Positions 9,309 to 18,167 of a DNA stretch of 64,000 nucleotides are shown piece by piece. A program made the translations under genes and the position numbers. Numbering within the stretch: the first letter of the stretch is position 1; every line of letters begins with the position of its first letter. Origin of the DNA: Leuconostoc litchii (lineage in GTDB: Bacteria; Bacillota; Bacilli; Lactobacillales; Lactobacillaceae). The notes under the pieces are model-generated. The model searched no databases, was not told where the DNA came from, and saw nothing but the letters and a program-made list of their open reading frames with translations. Location of the stretch: assembly GCF_008107645.1 (NCBI RefSeq), contig NZ_SDGY01000005.1, positions 62,001 through 126,000 of the forward strand, written 5' to 3'.

Positions 9309-9835
9309 ATGGAATATACTAAAGGAATGATTACAGGAACTCAATTGGCAAAAGAATTCAACGTCACATGTTCCAGAGTAAATCAAGTTATTTTTGATAG
9401 TAGCTTGAAAGACCATTTAATTAAGCAAGACAAAAAGAAATTAATTGCGGAAGAAGTTCTGAATTAACTAAGAAAGTACTTTATAAATGCTTCTGAAGAA
9501 AGGACATCATATAATCAACACGATATAGAATTTGTTGCTAAAAATTTAAGTATCCAAATTAAAGAATTTAATTTAAGTCGTTAAGTGTTGAAGATGAACA
9601 AATTTGTGAACAACAACAGTTAGCAGGTCAGGCTTAACGCTTACAAAGAGATAGACAAGCAGCAGTTTAAAGACTACAAATTATTAATTTAGAGTAGTGC
9701 TAAAGAGAAAGTATTGAAGAAGATTTAGAAACACGTCAGAAGCAACCTAAGGGAGAATATAGCAATAGAATTAAGCTACAAGATTCATTCAATCAAGAGC
9801 GTAATAAAGGTTTTGGGGTTAAATCGTTTGGTTAA
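9309..9835 (+). pseudogene. Broken gene: N-terminal HTH plus charged helical tail
   Basis: An ATG at 9309 opens 52 codons (TGTQLAKEFNVTCSRVNQV, a plausible helix-turn-helix) and stops at 9465. The same frame continues through stops to about 9583, then a +1 shift restores a Q/R/E-rich, probably coiled-coil stretch with further stops, ending GFGVKSFG and TAA at 9835. At least one frameshift and five in-frame stops are present, so the gene is dead. The plan (N-terminal HTH, charged coiled coil) resembles plasmid replication accessory proteins, which is a guess from architecture only. Confidence 0.55.
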
Positions 9836-9880
9836 ATAAAGCATATTCATTTAATAGAGTAACCAATTTCACAAATTTAG

Positions 9881-9910
9881 TTGACATGCGTTTATCATTC
9901 GTGTTTAAAT
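9881..9910 (+). promoter_or_regulatory. Likely promoter of the unrecognised gene pair
   Basis: TTGACA at 9881-9886 with TTAAAT at 9905-9910, spacing 18, upstream of the gene at 9956. The flanking DNA is decayed, so this promoter supports the idea that the two genes after it are still expressed. Confidence 0.55.
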
Positions 9911-9955
9911 AATATCCATGTTTATAACGAAATATAAATATTTAGGGGTGGTATT

Positions 9956-10238
9956 ATGAACATGTTTAAGTATTTAATCTTATTTTTAGGCACTTTAGGG
10001 GTAGTAGCAATTGCTGTGAGGGGGGTATCGAAATATGCCAGTGCACAAGATGCTGCTATGTTTAATGCCTATTACTATGATGTAACAAATGCTCTTAAGC
10101 CATTGTTATCATGGGTTGAGGTGCTAACACAGGCTGTATATGATGCTGTTTATAGAGGATTGGTGGGAAGACTTGGACGGCAACAAGCAACACGTGTTAC
10201 TTGTTGCTCTAGCTGGAGCTATTTCACTATTGATTTGA
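9956..10238 (+). pseudogene. Unrecognised small membrane or secreted protein, probably frameshifted
   Basis: The ATG at 9956 has GGGGTGG upstream. The first roughly 70 residues look real: a hydrophobic segment at 4-22 followed by a mixed helical part. Read without a shift, the frame runs to 10255 and ends in an R/C-rich tail that overlaps the next gene. If one base is gained or lost near 10155 the frame becomes EDWWEDLDGNKQHVLLVALA and ends in a hydrophobic tail at a TGA at 10236-10238, placed just before the next gene's ribosome binding site. That second reading looks far more protein-like. I therefore call a frameshift. Function is unknown. Confidence 0.5.
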
Positions 10239-10247
10239 GGTATATAA

Positions 10248-10616
10248 ATGTTTGAAGATGTTAGGTTACAAGCACATGCTCTGATGGAAATTGCCACAGC
10301 TTTAGGTGATTCATATGCAAAACCAGTATCATTTGCACTTGTTATACAAGACCTTGGCGGTACTGACGAGACATTTTCAAAAGTATTGTCTCAAACAAGC
10401 TATTTAATAAATACTAATGACATTAGTAAATATACTCTAGCTGATTTCAAAGCATTTTATCAGGAATTAGAGCCAGAAGTATTTAAAGATGTTAGTGATA
10501 TTATGATTATTAAACTGTTAAATGCTTTAGCAAAAATATATATTGATGACCTGTATCCGATTGCAAAGAATATAACACAAATATATCAACTAGATAATAA
10601 ACTACCTGGAGCTTAG
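10248..10616 (+). CDS. Unrecognised soluble helical protein
   Basis: I do not recognise this 122-residue protein. It has no signal peptide, no transmembrane segment and no cysteine, and it reads as all-helical and acidic. GAGG lies seven bases before the ATG. It follows the frameshifted membrane protein gene by nine bases and is probably its operon partner. The small-membrane-protein plus small-helical-protein arrangement recalls bacteriocin and immunity pairs, but I see no leader with a double glycine and no clear immunity motif, so this is only a possibility. A long imperfect hairpin follows the stop directly. Confidence 0.6.
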   Translation: MFEDVRLQAHALMEIATALGDSYAKPVSFALVIQDLGGTDETFSKVLSQTSYLINTNDISKYTLADFKAFYQELEPEVFKDVSDIMIIKLLNALAKIYIDDLYPIAKNITQIYQLDNKLPGA

Positions 10617-10617
10617 A

Positions 10618-10716
10618 AAAAATCCCTCTACTTGTCATTGTAAATCTAATAATTTTCTCGACATTTTACTTTGTCCAGATTGTTAGGTTTATATCACAAG
10701 TAAGGGGATTTTTTTG
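10618..10716 (+). terminator. About 100-base nested imperfect hairpin, probable terminator
   Basis: Outer arms 10618-10635 and 10696-10713 pair over 18 positions (one mismatch, one G-U) and the right arm ends in a T-run. Inside them AAATCTAATAA (10642-10652) pairs with TTGTTAGGTTT (10680-10690) with two G-U pairs, and GACA/TGTC closes the tip. It starts right after the stop codon of the helical protein gene. Its size is larger than needed for a terminator. Confidence 0.6.
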
Positions 10717-10979
10717 TGTAAGATAGCTACAACGCTCTGAAAAATTTTATATTGACACCTGATGCTTATCAGGTATCGTTCAGTTTTCCGATTGTAAAGT
10801 GAGGTGGCCTACATTAAAGTCAATATTGAAATTAAAAATATTGTTCACTAGCTTTTATTAATCTACATCATATTTTAATCATTGCGACTATAAAGACTAA
10901 CTGTAAGTTCTACATTTGAGAAGTAACCTTCTAAAAATAATAAGTTCATCAGCACTAAACATCATGCTAAAATGGTATT
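10717..10979. other. Gap without recognisable gene
   Basis: AT-rich DNA between the nested hairpin and the convergent small membrane protein gene. A TTGACA at about 10754 has no good -10 partner. I see no open frame with a ribosome binding site. It may be decayed accessory DNA like 8600-9835. Confidence 0.5.
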
Positions 10980-11171
10980 TTATATTTGGTTTCTAAAGAA
11001 TTTGTAGTTTTTATATACTCTAAATCCATAGTATAGGATCGTAAAGCCACCGTAAAGCAGAGCAATCTTTTGATCTTTAATGACTCCCAGAATTATTACG
11101 CATAAAGCAAGAAATAAAATAATAGGGTTCACATGATTAAAATACTTTTTTAGCCAATTGTATTTGTACAT
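10980..11171 (-). CDS. Small two-helix membrane protein
   Basis: I do not recognise this 63-residue protein. It starts with a charged, aromatic stretch (MYKYNWLKKYFNHV) followed by two hydrophobic segments at about 15-32 and 36-50 and a basic C-terminus (YKNYKFF). I start at 11171 because GGAGAG lies about nine bases upstream on the minus strand; the longer reading from 11234 has no ribosome binding site. A promoter TTGATA-17-TACAAT lies upstream on the minus strand near 11200-11235. It is an isolated gene in decayed surroundings; toxin, immunity or stress roles are all possible. Confidence 0.6.
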   Translation of the reverse strand: MYKYNWLKKYFNHVNPIILFLALCVIILGVIKDQKIALLYGGFTILYYGFRVYKNYKFFRNQI

Positions 11172-11522
11172 ATAATAGTCTCTCCAAATAATTAGTAGAT
11201 ACTTTATTGTATAATATTGACAGACGTTTATCAAATGTGTTTGAATTGTAGTTATCTATGAATAGTGAGTAGGAAATACTTATTAGTGAAAAAAATAATT
11301 TGTGAAATAAAAGGCTTATCTCAAAATGATATGGCTAAAACTGTAAATATTTCTGATCAGGTTGTTTCTAATTGGAAATGAAGAGTTTATTTATACAAGC
11401 GAGTGACTCACAATAAGCAATGTTTTGTAATGATATATTTTTAGAGTAATTTAAAAGAAATAATAAATGCTATAATACTTTAAGACAATGACGACATTAA
11501 ATCAACTTTTGGGGGAGGATAT
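11172..11522. other. Gap with promoter and a truncated XRE fragment
   Basis: Holds the minus-strand promoter of the 63-residue protein, the truncated helix-turn-helix fragment at 11286-11381, and the upstream region of the membrane protein at 11523, whose ribosome binding site is GGGGGAGG at about 11511-11518. Confidence 0.6.
11286..11381 (+). pseudogene. Truncated XRE-type helix-turn-helix fragment
   Basis: A 31-codon frame starting GTG reads KGLSQNDMAKTVNISDQVVS and stops after NWK. This is the first two-thirds of an XRE/Cro-type helix-turn-helix (LSQ..LA..L.VS...VS.WE) with nothing after it. Intact family members need at least 60 residues, so it is a gene remnant. There is no convincing ribosome binding site. 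Confidence 0.55.
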
Positions 11523-11981
11523 ATGTTAATTCGAAATATGGTACGGGCTAAGCCAATTAGTTGGTTATTATTCATATTTGGCTCCGACATTATGATGACA
11601 TATGGTTTGTTATTATATCATGGATCAACACGTTTTAATCCCATGAGAGATTATATAACGATATTAAAGTTTGTTTCTATGGATCTTGTTAGTTTTGTAT
11701 TTATTATGCTTTTTTTTGATTGGTTACATGTTAAATTTTTTCAAAATAGCTCGGAAAGTTTGTTAGATAAGATATTGCGAATCGGTGGCAACACGATGGC
11801 TGCATACTTTGGATGGTTTACGATAGGTTTTGTTCTATTACAATTAATTAGTGATTTCCAAGCAAAGCAATTTTGGTTGTTAGCTATTATGTCTGCTATT
11901 TTGGCGGTTATTAACTGGCTATTACGACGTGTAACGCCAGTCAAATTTCAATTAAATCCAATGGTAGCAGACGACAACTAA
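11523..11981 (+). CDS. Four-helix membrane protein of unknown function
   Basis: I do not recognise this 152-residue protein. It shows four hydrophobic segments at about 13-33, 53-73, 93-113 and 116-134 with short charged loops, and no cysteine or catalytic motif. A strong GGGGGAGG ribosome binding site precedes the ATG by five bases. It is followed immediately by a terminator whose stem contains the last codons of the gene, and then by recQ, which has its own promoter, so it is a single-gene unit. The protein resembles the many small DUF-type membrane proteins of lactobacilli. Confidence 0.7.
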   Translation: MLIRNMVRAKPISWLLFIFGSDIMMTYGLLLYHGSTRFNPMRDYITILKFVSMDLVSFVFIMLFFDWLHVKFFQNSSESLLDKILRIGGNTMAAYFGWFTIGFVLLQLISDFQAKQFWLLAIMSAILAVINWLLRRVTPVKFQLNPMVADDN

Positions 11982-11998
11982 TGGTCGTCTGCTTTTTA
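11966..11998 (+). terminator. Terminator overlapping the stop codon
   Basis: Perfect ten-base inverted repeat AGCAGACGAC / GTCGTCTGCT with an eight-base loop, followed by five T. The TAA stop codon (11979-11981) lies in the loop. Confidence 0.92.
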
Positions 11999-12011
11999 GT
12001 TAGAGGACACA

Positions 12012-12028
12012 TGCTATAATAGAAAATA
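12012..12028 (+). promoter_or_regulatory. Extended -10 promoter giving a leaderless recQ mRNA
   Basis: TGC-TATAAT occupies 12012-12020, an extended -10 element. The expected start point seven to eight bases later coincides with the ATG at 12028. No Shine-Dalgarno sequence lies between them. Confidence 0.6.
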
Positions 12029-13836
12029 TGCAAACCGTGAATCCACAAACAATTTTAAAAGAAAAATTTGGGTATGATAATTTCCGAGCTGGTCAGTTGG
12101 ATGTTATTAATAAAGTGCTTGCGCACAAACATGCATTAGCTATTATGCCAACTGGTGGTGGAAAATCAATTACCTATCAATTGCCCGCAATGATGTTTGA
12201 TGGTATTACTTTAGTTATTTCACCATTAATTTCATTAATGAAAGATCAAGTTGATGGGCTAAACACAACAGGTATTCCAGCAACTTTCTTGAACTCAACC
12301 GTTGATGGACAAGAACAAGCACAACGAATGTCAGATCTACGTCATGGTGTTTATAAAATGCTATACGTTGCACCGGAACGTTTAGAGGTGCCTAGCTTTT
12401 TTAGTTTTGTTCAGAGTCTTAATATTGAGCTTATCGCAGTTGATGAAGCGCATGTGTTGTCTCAGTGGGGGCATGACTTTCGTCCTAGTTATCTTAATAT
12501 TTTACCATTGCTAGAACAAATTCCAGGGCACCATGCCCTACTGGGTTTAACAGCGACAGCGACTGAACGGGTTCGTGAAAACTTACAACAATTACTCCAA
12601 GTAACAGATGAAAATACGGTATTAACAGGATTTGCTCGTGATAATTTAGCTCTGAAAATCATTCACAATCAAGATAAAAGAAAATATGTTGTTGAATATT
12701 TACGTAAAAATAGTGATCAAACAGGAATTATCTATGCAGCGACTCGCAAGCAAGTTGATGAATTAACAACGTATCTGAACAAAATAGGCATAAAAGCTGC
12801 CCGGTATCACGCAGGCTTGTCAGAAAAGGAACGACAAAGTCAACAAGAAGACTTTTTGTATGATGAAAGTCCTGTCATTGTAGCTACTAATGCTTTTGGA
12901 ATGGGAATTAATAAACCTAATGTACGTTATGTCATTCATTATTCTGTTCCTGGAAATATTGAGGCATACTATCAGGAAATTGGTCGTGCCGGTCGTGATG
13001 GACTACCAGCTGAAGCTATATTGTTATATGCACCGCAAGATATGCATTTACAAGAGTTTTTTGTTCAAAAATCTGAAGGCTCAGAAGAACATAAACAAAA
13101 TGAATATGATAAAATTCGAGAGATGAATGCGTTCGCGAATACACAAACTTGTCTAGTACGGTATCTGTTGCAATATTTTGGTGAAACCGTTACAAAAGAC
13201 TGCGGTCATTGCTCTAATTGTTTAGACACACGGGAATGGGTTAATGTGACGGTTGATGCACAAAAAGTATTAGCCAATGTGATTCGTATGAACCAACGGT
13301 TTGGTAAAACAATGGTAGCAAAAGTGTTAAAAGGATCGAATGATGCAAGTATCAGAAAGTATGAGTTCCTACGAGAATTACCAACATTTGGACTGATGAA
13401 GGAACGCACATTAAAAGAGTTAACTCGCTTTATTGATTATTTGACAGCTGAAGGATATCTTCAGTTTGAAGGAGCTGAATTCCCCGTCCTTAAGGTGACT
13501 TCATCGGGTGCCGAGGTATTGAAAGGGCAAAAAACTATTCAAAAGAGGCTGGAGAAGATACGTATTGTAAGTCAAAGTATGAACAGTGATGACTTAAAGC
13601 TGTCGGATAATGACAATCGTTTGTTTGCAAAACTGAAAGAAAAGAGATTAGCTTTAGCTCGAGAAGCAGGGCTACCACCGTTCTTGATTTTCTCAGATAA
13701 AACATTGTTGGCTATGGCCAAATTGAAACCACAAACAGATGTAGCATTTTTATCTATTCCAGGTGTGGGGGAGAAAAAGTTTGAAATTTATCATCAAGAT
13801 TTTGCAAAGGTTATCAATGAATTTATTGTAATTTAA
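12028..13836 (+). CDS. recQ: ATP-dependent DNA helicase RecQ
   Basis: 3'-5' DNA helicase for recombination and fork repair, 602 residues. Motif I is MPTGGGKSITYQLPA at about 40-54, motif II DEAH at about 139-142, motif III GLTATAT and motif VI EIGRAGRDG at about 319-327. The zinc-binding cysteines of the RQC region are visible (CLVRYLLQYFGE, then CGHCSNC at about 392-398). A winged helix follows, and a C-terminal HRDC domain begins at about 525. There is no Shine-Dalgarno; the promoter places the mRNA start at the ATG, so translation is probably leaderless. The next unit is T-box controlled. Confidence 0.96.
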   Translation: MQTVNPQTILKEKFGYDNFRAGQLDVINKVLAHKHALAIMPTGGGKSITYQLPAMMFDGITLVISPLISLMKDQVDGLNTTGIPATFLNSTVDGQEQAQRMSDLRHGVYKMLYVAPERLEVPSFFSFVQSLNIELIAVDEAHVLSQWGHDFRPSYLNILPLLEQIPGHHALLGLTATATERVRENLQQLLQVTDENTVLTGFARDNLALKIIHNQDKRKYVVEYLRKNSDQTGIIYAATRKQVDELTTYLNKIGIKAARYHAGLSEKERQSQQEDFLYDESPVIVATNAFGMGINKPNVRYVIHYSVPGNIEAYYQEIGRAGRDGLPAEAILLYAPQDMHLQEFFVQKSEGSEEHKQNEYDKIREMNAFANTQTCLVRYLLQYFGETVTKDCGHCSNCLDTREWVNVTVDAQKVLANVIRMNQRFGKTMVAKVLKGSNDASIRKYEFLRELPTFGLMKERTLKELTRFIDYLTAEGYLQFEGAEFPVLKVTSSGAEVLKGQKTIQKRLEKIRIVSQSMNSDDLKLSDNDNRLFAKLKEKRLALAREAGLPPFLIFSDKTLLAMAKLKPQTDVAFLSIPGVGEKKFEIYHQDFAKVINEFIVI

Positions 13837-14177
13837 TCATAATTATATTGACAAAAACTAATAATTGTCTTAAGGTAATATCAAGATATTAAAGTCGTTG
13901 AAACGAAGAGTAAATATGAAGCTGAAATACAAGCGAGTCAGGAGAGTGAAAGCTGACATGACGTAACATATTGAAGATGAACGTGGATGATACTGTGGAA
14001 TTGATTATGCAGTCGGTTAAACGCCGTTATAGTTATGAGAGCACATTGTGCTGAATTTGGGTGGTACCACGTTTTTTACGTCCCTGTTAGTCTTATGACT
14101 AACAGGGATTTTTTTAGTTTATACGAGTTTTTATCTAAAAGTGTAATCCATATAATAAGTATATTGAGGAATTGAAG
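13837..14177 (+). promoter_or_regulatory. T-box riboswitch leader with promoter
   Basis: A promoter TTGACA (13848-13853), spacing 17, TAAGGT opens a leader of about 300 bases. The T-box core GGGTGGTACCACG lies at 14059-14071. A stem III-like hairpin AGCACA/TGTGCT lies just before it. A terminator of perfect arms CCCTGTTAGTC / GACTAACAGGG (14082-14107) plus a T-run follows. The candidate specifier loop reads GAAGATGAAC with ATG at 13977-13979, suggesting methionine, which fits the SAM-related gene downstream. The specifier placement is by eye; the T-box identity is firm. Confidence 0.88.
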
Positions 14178-15038
14178 ATGACAAACAAACATTTAGTGCT
14201 ACAAACAGATTTTGGATTACAGGATGGGGCTGTGAGTTCAATGCGTGGTGTCGCTTATGGTGTGGCGAATAACATTGTTGTTAGTGATTTAACGCATGGT
14301 ATTACACCGTTTAATATTTTTGAAGGATCATTCCGTTTGTTCCAAACTTTTGATTATTGGCAGCCGGGTACAGTATTTGTCTCAGTTGTTGACCCTGGCG
14401 TTGGGTCAAAACGTTTGTCAGTTATTGCCAAAACAAAAACAGGTCATTATATTGTTACACCAGATAACGGTACATTGTCACATTTATTGTCTAATGATTT
14501 AATTGATAGTGTAAGAGTTATTGACGAAACGACACAACGTTTGCCAGGATCTGAAAAGTCGTCAACTTTTCATGGTCGAGATATTTATGCTTATAATGGG
14601 GCTAAATTAGCTAGCGGACAAGTTTCATTCGAAGACTTTACGAAAGAATTACCAGTTAGGGACTTAGTACGTTTGCCAATTACACCAGGCATTTACCAAG
14701 AAACGGTTTATGGGCAACCTCAGTTAGTTGGTAATATTGACATTACTGATGTAAACTTTGGTTCATTATGGTCGAATATTCCATTAAATGAGTTCGAAAA
14801 AATGAACTTACAGTACGGTGATACTTTACGTGTACAGATTAAGTGTGATGATAGTTTGTTATTTGATGAAGTATTGCCATATGTTCATACGTTTACTGAT
14901 GTGAATCCGGGAGAACCTTTGATTTATATTGATTCAGTGTATACAGTGGCTCTTGGATTACACACAGGTAGTTTTGAGCAAACTTATCATGTGGGGGCCG
15001 GTCAAGGTTGGGCGGTCTCCTTAACAAAAGAAGTATAA
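14178..15038 (+). CDS. SAM hydrolase / SAM-dependent halogenase-like family protein (DUF62)
   Basis: Protein of 286 residues of the S-adenosylmethionine hydroxide adenosyltransferase family, which cleaves SAM to adenosine and methionine using an activated water. Visible family signatures are TDFG.QDG near the N-terminus, VVDPGVGS.R at about 73-82, PDNGTL at about 97-102 and STFHGRDIYA at about 134-143. I start at the ATG at 14178, with GAGGA nine bases upstream; a TTG two codons earlier is possible. It is the first gene behind a T-box leader and is followed by an ECF transporter. The pairing suggests salvage of methionine or SAM-derived material. Confidence 0.85.
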   Translation: MTNKHLVLQTDFGLQDGAVSSMRGVAYGVANNIVVSDLTHGITPFNIFEGSFRLFQTFDYWQPGTVFVSVVDPGVGSKRLSVIAKTKTGHYIVTPDNGTLSHLLSNDLIDSVRVIDETTQRLPGSEKSSTFHGRDIYAYNGAKLASGQVSFEDFTKELPVRDLVRLPITPGIYQETVYGQPQLVGNIDITDVNFGSLWSNIPLNEFEKMNLQYGDTLRVQIKCDDSLLFDEVLPYVHTFTDVNPGEPLIYIDSVYTVALGLHTGSFEQTYHVGAGQGWAVSLTKEV

Positions 15039-15065
15039 TGATATCAAAGGACAAGGAGAGAATTC

Positions 15066-15629
15066 ATGAAAGAAAGTAATAAAAAAGCAGGTTTATCCGT
15101 TCGATCTGTCGTCGCAACTGGCATTGGTGCTGCAGTATTTTTCATTTTAATGAAATATATTGCAATTCCAACTGGCGTACCAAATACTAATGTGAATGTT
15201 GCTGAAGGTTGGTTGGCGCTTATTGCTGGTTTGTTCGGTCCAGTTGTTGGTTTCTTAGTTGGGATTATTGGGCATACACTTACGGATGCAACTTATGGAG
15301 CACCTTGGTGGTCATGGGTTCTAGCAGATGGTGTCTTTGGTCTATTGCTTGGATTCAGCAAACGTTTTCTGGATCTTGAGGGTGGTGATTTATCGACTAA
15401 AAAATTAGTTCAGTTTAATGTTTGGCAAGTCATTGCTAACGTTATTGCTTGGTTACTAGTTGCACCAATTGGTGATATATTGATATATAAGCAACCAGCT
15501 AACAAAGTTTTTTTGCAAGGAATAACTGCAACCATCGTTAATGTTTTATCAGTAGCTATTATTGGGTCAATTTTGTTAATAGCATATGTTAAATCACGTC
15601 CAAAAAAGAATTCATTACGTAGTGAATAA
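15066..15629 (+). CDS. ECF transporter S component (UPF0397 family)
   Basis: Substrate-binding membrane subunit of an energy-coupling-factor transporter, 187 residues, about five or six hydrophobic segments. Family features include the N-terminal [18 protein letters not shown]-like [10 protein letters not shown] and the loop [11 protein letters not shown]. Relatives have been predicted from regulon studies to carry methionine or a precursor; the T-box upstream supports that but does not prove it. It is 27 bases after the SAM hydrolase-like gene with AAGGAGAG before the ATG. A hairpin plus CGTACATA separates it from the ATPase gene. Confidence 0.87.
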   Translation: MKESNKKAGLSVRSVVATGIGAAVFFILMKYIAIPTGVPNTNVNVAEGWLALIAGLFGPVVGFLVGIIGHTLTDATYGAPWWSWVLADGVFGLLLGFSKRFLDLEGGDLSTKKLVQFNVWQVIANVIAWLLVAPIGDILIYKQPANKVFLQGITATIVNVLSVAIIGSILLIAYVKSRPKKNSLRSE

Positions 15630-15652
15630 GTAGCTGTTAAGCTACGTACATA
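15630..15652 (+). other. Hairpin + GTACATA module (copy 1)
   Basis: Starting at the base after the stop codon, GTAGCT-GTTA-AGCTAC forms a six-base stem with a four-base loop, and is followed directly by GTACATA (15646-15652) and then the GGGG ribosome binding site of the ATPase gene. Three similar modules lie in other operons of this window. Confidence 0.55.
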
Positions 15653-15661
15653 GGGGAAAAC

Positions 15662-17338
15662 ATGGTAGAACCATTTATTGATTTTCAACATGTAACATTT
15701 AAATATAATGCGCAATCTGAACCGACGTTACATGATGTGAGTTTTCAAATTTATCCTGGTGAGAAAGTGCTAATTGCAGGTGCATCTGGCTCGGGTAAGA
15801 CGACGTTGTTACGACTACTGAATGGTTTAATACCACAAGCTTATCAAGGTGATGTTGAAGGTGAATTGAAAATAAATGGGAAAAACATTTTAAACCAATC
15901 ATTATTTGATTTATCGCTCCAAGCGGGGACTGTGCTACAAGATTCTGATGCACAATTTGTTGGCATGACAGTGGCTGAAGATATTGCTTTTGCGCTTGAA
16001 AATGATAATCAACCCATTAAAGCAATTAAGGAAAAAGTAGTTAAGTGGGCAACGAGATTTGGTTTGAAGACGCGTTTAAACTTGGCTCCTCAATCATTGT
16101 CAGGTGGACAAAAACAACGCACTGCTATGGCTGGTGTTCTCGTTGATGAGGGTAAGTTGTTATTATTTGATGAGCCATTAGCTAGTCTGGATCCAGCAGC
16201 TGGGGCAGATGCTATGTCAGTCATTGATGAACTTCAGCAAGAACGTAATATGACTGTGATAGTGATTGAACATCGAATTGAAGAGGTTTTACGTGCCAAT
16301 GTTGATCGTGTGATTGTTGTAGCTAACGGTAAAATTATCGCAAATGATAATCCAACTGCCATTATTCAGGCTGGAATATTGTCTGAAAATGGTTTAGATG
16401 AACCATTGTACGTTCAGTTATTACGTCGAGCTGGTGCGCCGGTCGATACGTTACCCAATGTAGCGAATATCGAACAAGTTGATGCTTCCGCATATAAACA
16501 ACAGATTCAAGCAATAGCAGAACCAGTTCAATCACTGGTTCGCAATGGTAAACAACTAATTGTTAATAATCTAACGTTTTCTTACGATCATCAAGAACCG
16601 TTATTCAAAGATTTATCAACGACAATTCATGAAGGAGAAATACTAGGTATTGTTGGTAAAAATGGTTCGGGTAAGACAACATTATCCCATTTATTAACTG
16701 GTTTTTTAAAACCAAGTTCGGGTGATATACAGTTAAACGGTCGTTCGTTACTCGGTAACTCAATTAAGGAGCGAGCAGATCATATTGGCTATGTTTTACA
16801 AAATCCTAATCATATGATTACCAAATCAGTAGTTTTTGATGAGGTTGCAAGTGGCTTGAGACTGCGTAAAATTGATGAAGAAGAGGTAAATGAGCGAGTA
16901 AGGAAAATATTGCAGCTTGTTGATCTTGATGGTATGCGTAATTGGCCTATTTCAGCGTTGAGTTTTGGACAAAAGAAGAGGCTTACTATTGCGGCAGTCT
17001 TGGTATTGAAACCAGAAATTTTAATATTAGATGAGCCAACAGCTGGTCAAGATGCTACACACACGTCTCAGTTACTAAGTTTTTTGAAAAACATTAATGC
17101 ATCCAATCATACAACAATTATTATCATTACACATGACATGCATTTACTAGCAAACTTTGTTCAACGTGCAGTAGTTATTGTTGACGGACAAATACTAGCT
17201 GACACAACACCTGCAGAACTATTAGCAAATGAAAAATTAGTTGAGGCAGCTAGTTTACGTACGACAAGCATTTATCGTTTAGCGCAACGACTGGACATTG
17301 CACATCCAGAAGAACTTAATGCGGCAATAAGGAAATAA
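15662..17338 (+). CDS. ECF transporter fused double ATPase (EcfA-EcfA')
   Basis: Energising subunit with two ABC ATPase domains in one chain of 558 residues. Domain 1 has Walker A GASGSGKTT at about 36-44, signature LSGGQKQR and Walker B LLLFDEPLASLD. Domain 2 has Walker A GKNGSGKTT at about 333-341, signature LSFGQKKR and Walker B ILILDEPTAGQD. This fused form is typical of dedicated (group I) ECF modules, as in YkoD-type proteins. It lies between the S component and the T component, so all parts of one transporter are present. Confidence 0.92.
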   Translation: MVEPFIDFQHVTFKYNAQSEPTLHDVSFQIYPGEKVLIAGASGSGKTTLLRLLNGLIPQAYQGDVEGELKINGKNILNQSLFDLSLQAGTVLQDSDAQFVGMTVAEDIAFALENDNQPIKAIKEKVVKWATRFGLKTRLNLAPQSLSGGQKQRTAMAGVLVDEGKLLLFDEPLASLDPAAGADAMSVIDELQQERNMTVIVIEHRIEEVLRANVDRVIVVANGKIIANDNPTAIIQAGILSENGLDEPLYVQLLRRAGAPVDTLPNVANIEQVDASAYKQQIQAIAEPVQSLVRNGKQLIVNNLTFSYDHQEPLFKDLSTTIHEGEILGIVGKNGSGKTTLSHLLTGFLKPSSGDIQLNGRSLLGNSIKERADHIGYVLQNPNHMITKSVVFDEVASGLRLRKIDEEEVNERVRKILQLVDLDGMRNWPISALSFGQKKRLTIAAVLVLKPEILILDEPTAGQDATHTSQLLSFLKNINASNHTTIIIITHDMHLLANFVQRAVVIVDGQILADTTPAELLANEKLVEAASLRTTSIYRLAQRLDIAHPEELNAAIRK

Positions 17339-17339
17339 A

Positions 17340-18167
17340 ATGGATAACTCATTATTTGGCTATAAAGCAAGAGAAACTTGGATTAATCATACTACCGGTA
17401 CTGCTAAATTAGTGGGCTTTTTAGCTTTGACAACAATTGGAATGATTTCCTATGACACACGTTTTTTAGTTGCTCTGACCATTTTATCATTCGCTTTAAT
17501 CAAAATGGCGCACATTGAATACCAAGAATATGCACTTCTTTTACGGCTGGTACTATTTATTGGGTTAATTAATTTAGTGATGATTACAGTTTTGGCACCT
17601 CAATATGGGGTACAACTATATGGGACCAAACATATATTATTTGGTAGTGGTTGGTTCACAATAACAACCGAGCAACTGTTCTATGAAGCTAATCTTTTGT
17701 TAAAATATTTATTTTCATTTCCATTGGCAATCGTACTACTTTTTACTACCAATCCCAGTGAATTTGCAGCAGGACTAAATAAAATCGGTGTGCCATACAA
17801 GGTAGCATATGCTGTTGCAATAACATTACGTTATATTCCCGATGTACAAAGTGATTATCGAACAATTAGTTTAGCACAACAAGCACGTGGTTATGAGATA
17901 TCAAAAAAATCTAACTTAATGAAGCGCATGAAAGGTATTGTGCAAATTATTTTACCTTTGGTATTTTCAAGCCTAAACCGAATTGATACAATCAGTCAAG
18001 CTATGGAGCTAAGACGTTTTGGTCGGTATAATAAACGCTCATGGTATCAAGAACAAAGTTTCTCTAAAAGTGATGTGGGGATGATCTTAGCCGCACTGTT
18101 TATTGTCATGATTGGTGTATTACTGTTTGTGACTAATGGAGGTCGAATGTGGAACCCTTTCAAATAA
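17340..18167 (+). CDS. ECF transporter T component (EcfT/YkoC-like)
   Basis: Membrane coupling subunit of 275 residues with about five hydrophobic segments. The cytoplasmic coupling helices show the family ARG motif in AQQARGYE at about 179-186 and a second one in MELRRFGRYN. It begins one base after the stop codon of the ATPase gene, so translation is likely coupled. Its end overlaps the start of the dipeptidase gene by 19 bases. Confidence 0.9.
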   Translation: MDNSLFGYKARETWINHTTGTAKLVGFLALTTIGMISYDTRFLVALTILSFALIKMAHIEYQEYALLLRLVLFIGLINLVMITVLAPQYGVQLYGTKHILFGSGWFTITTEQLFYEANLLLKYLFSFPLAIVLLFTTNPSEFAAGLNKIGVPYKVAYAVAITLRYIPDVQSDYRTISLAQQARGYEISKKSNLMKRMKGIVQIILPLVFSSLNRIDTISQAMELRRFGRYNKRSWYQEQSFSKSDVGMILAALFIVMIGVLLFVTNGGRMWNPFK

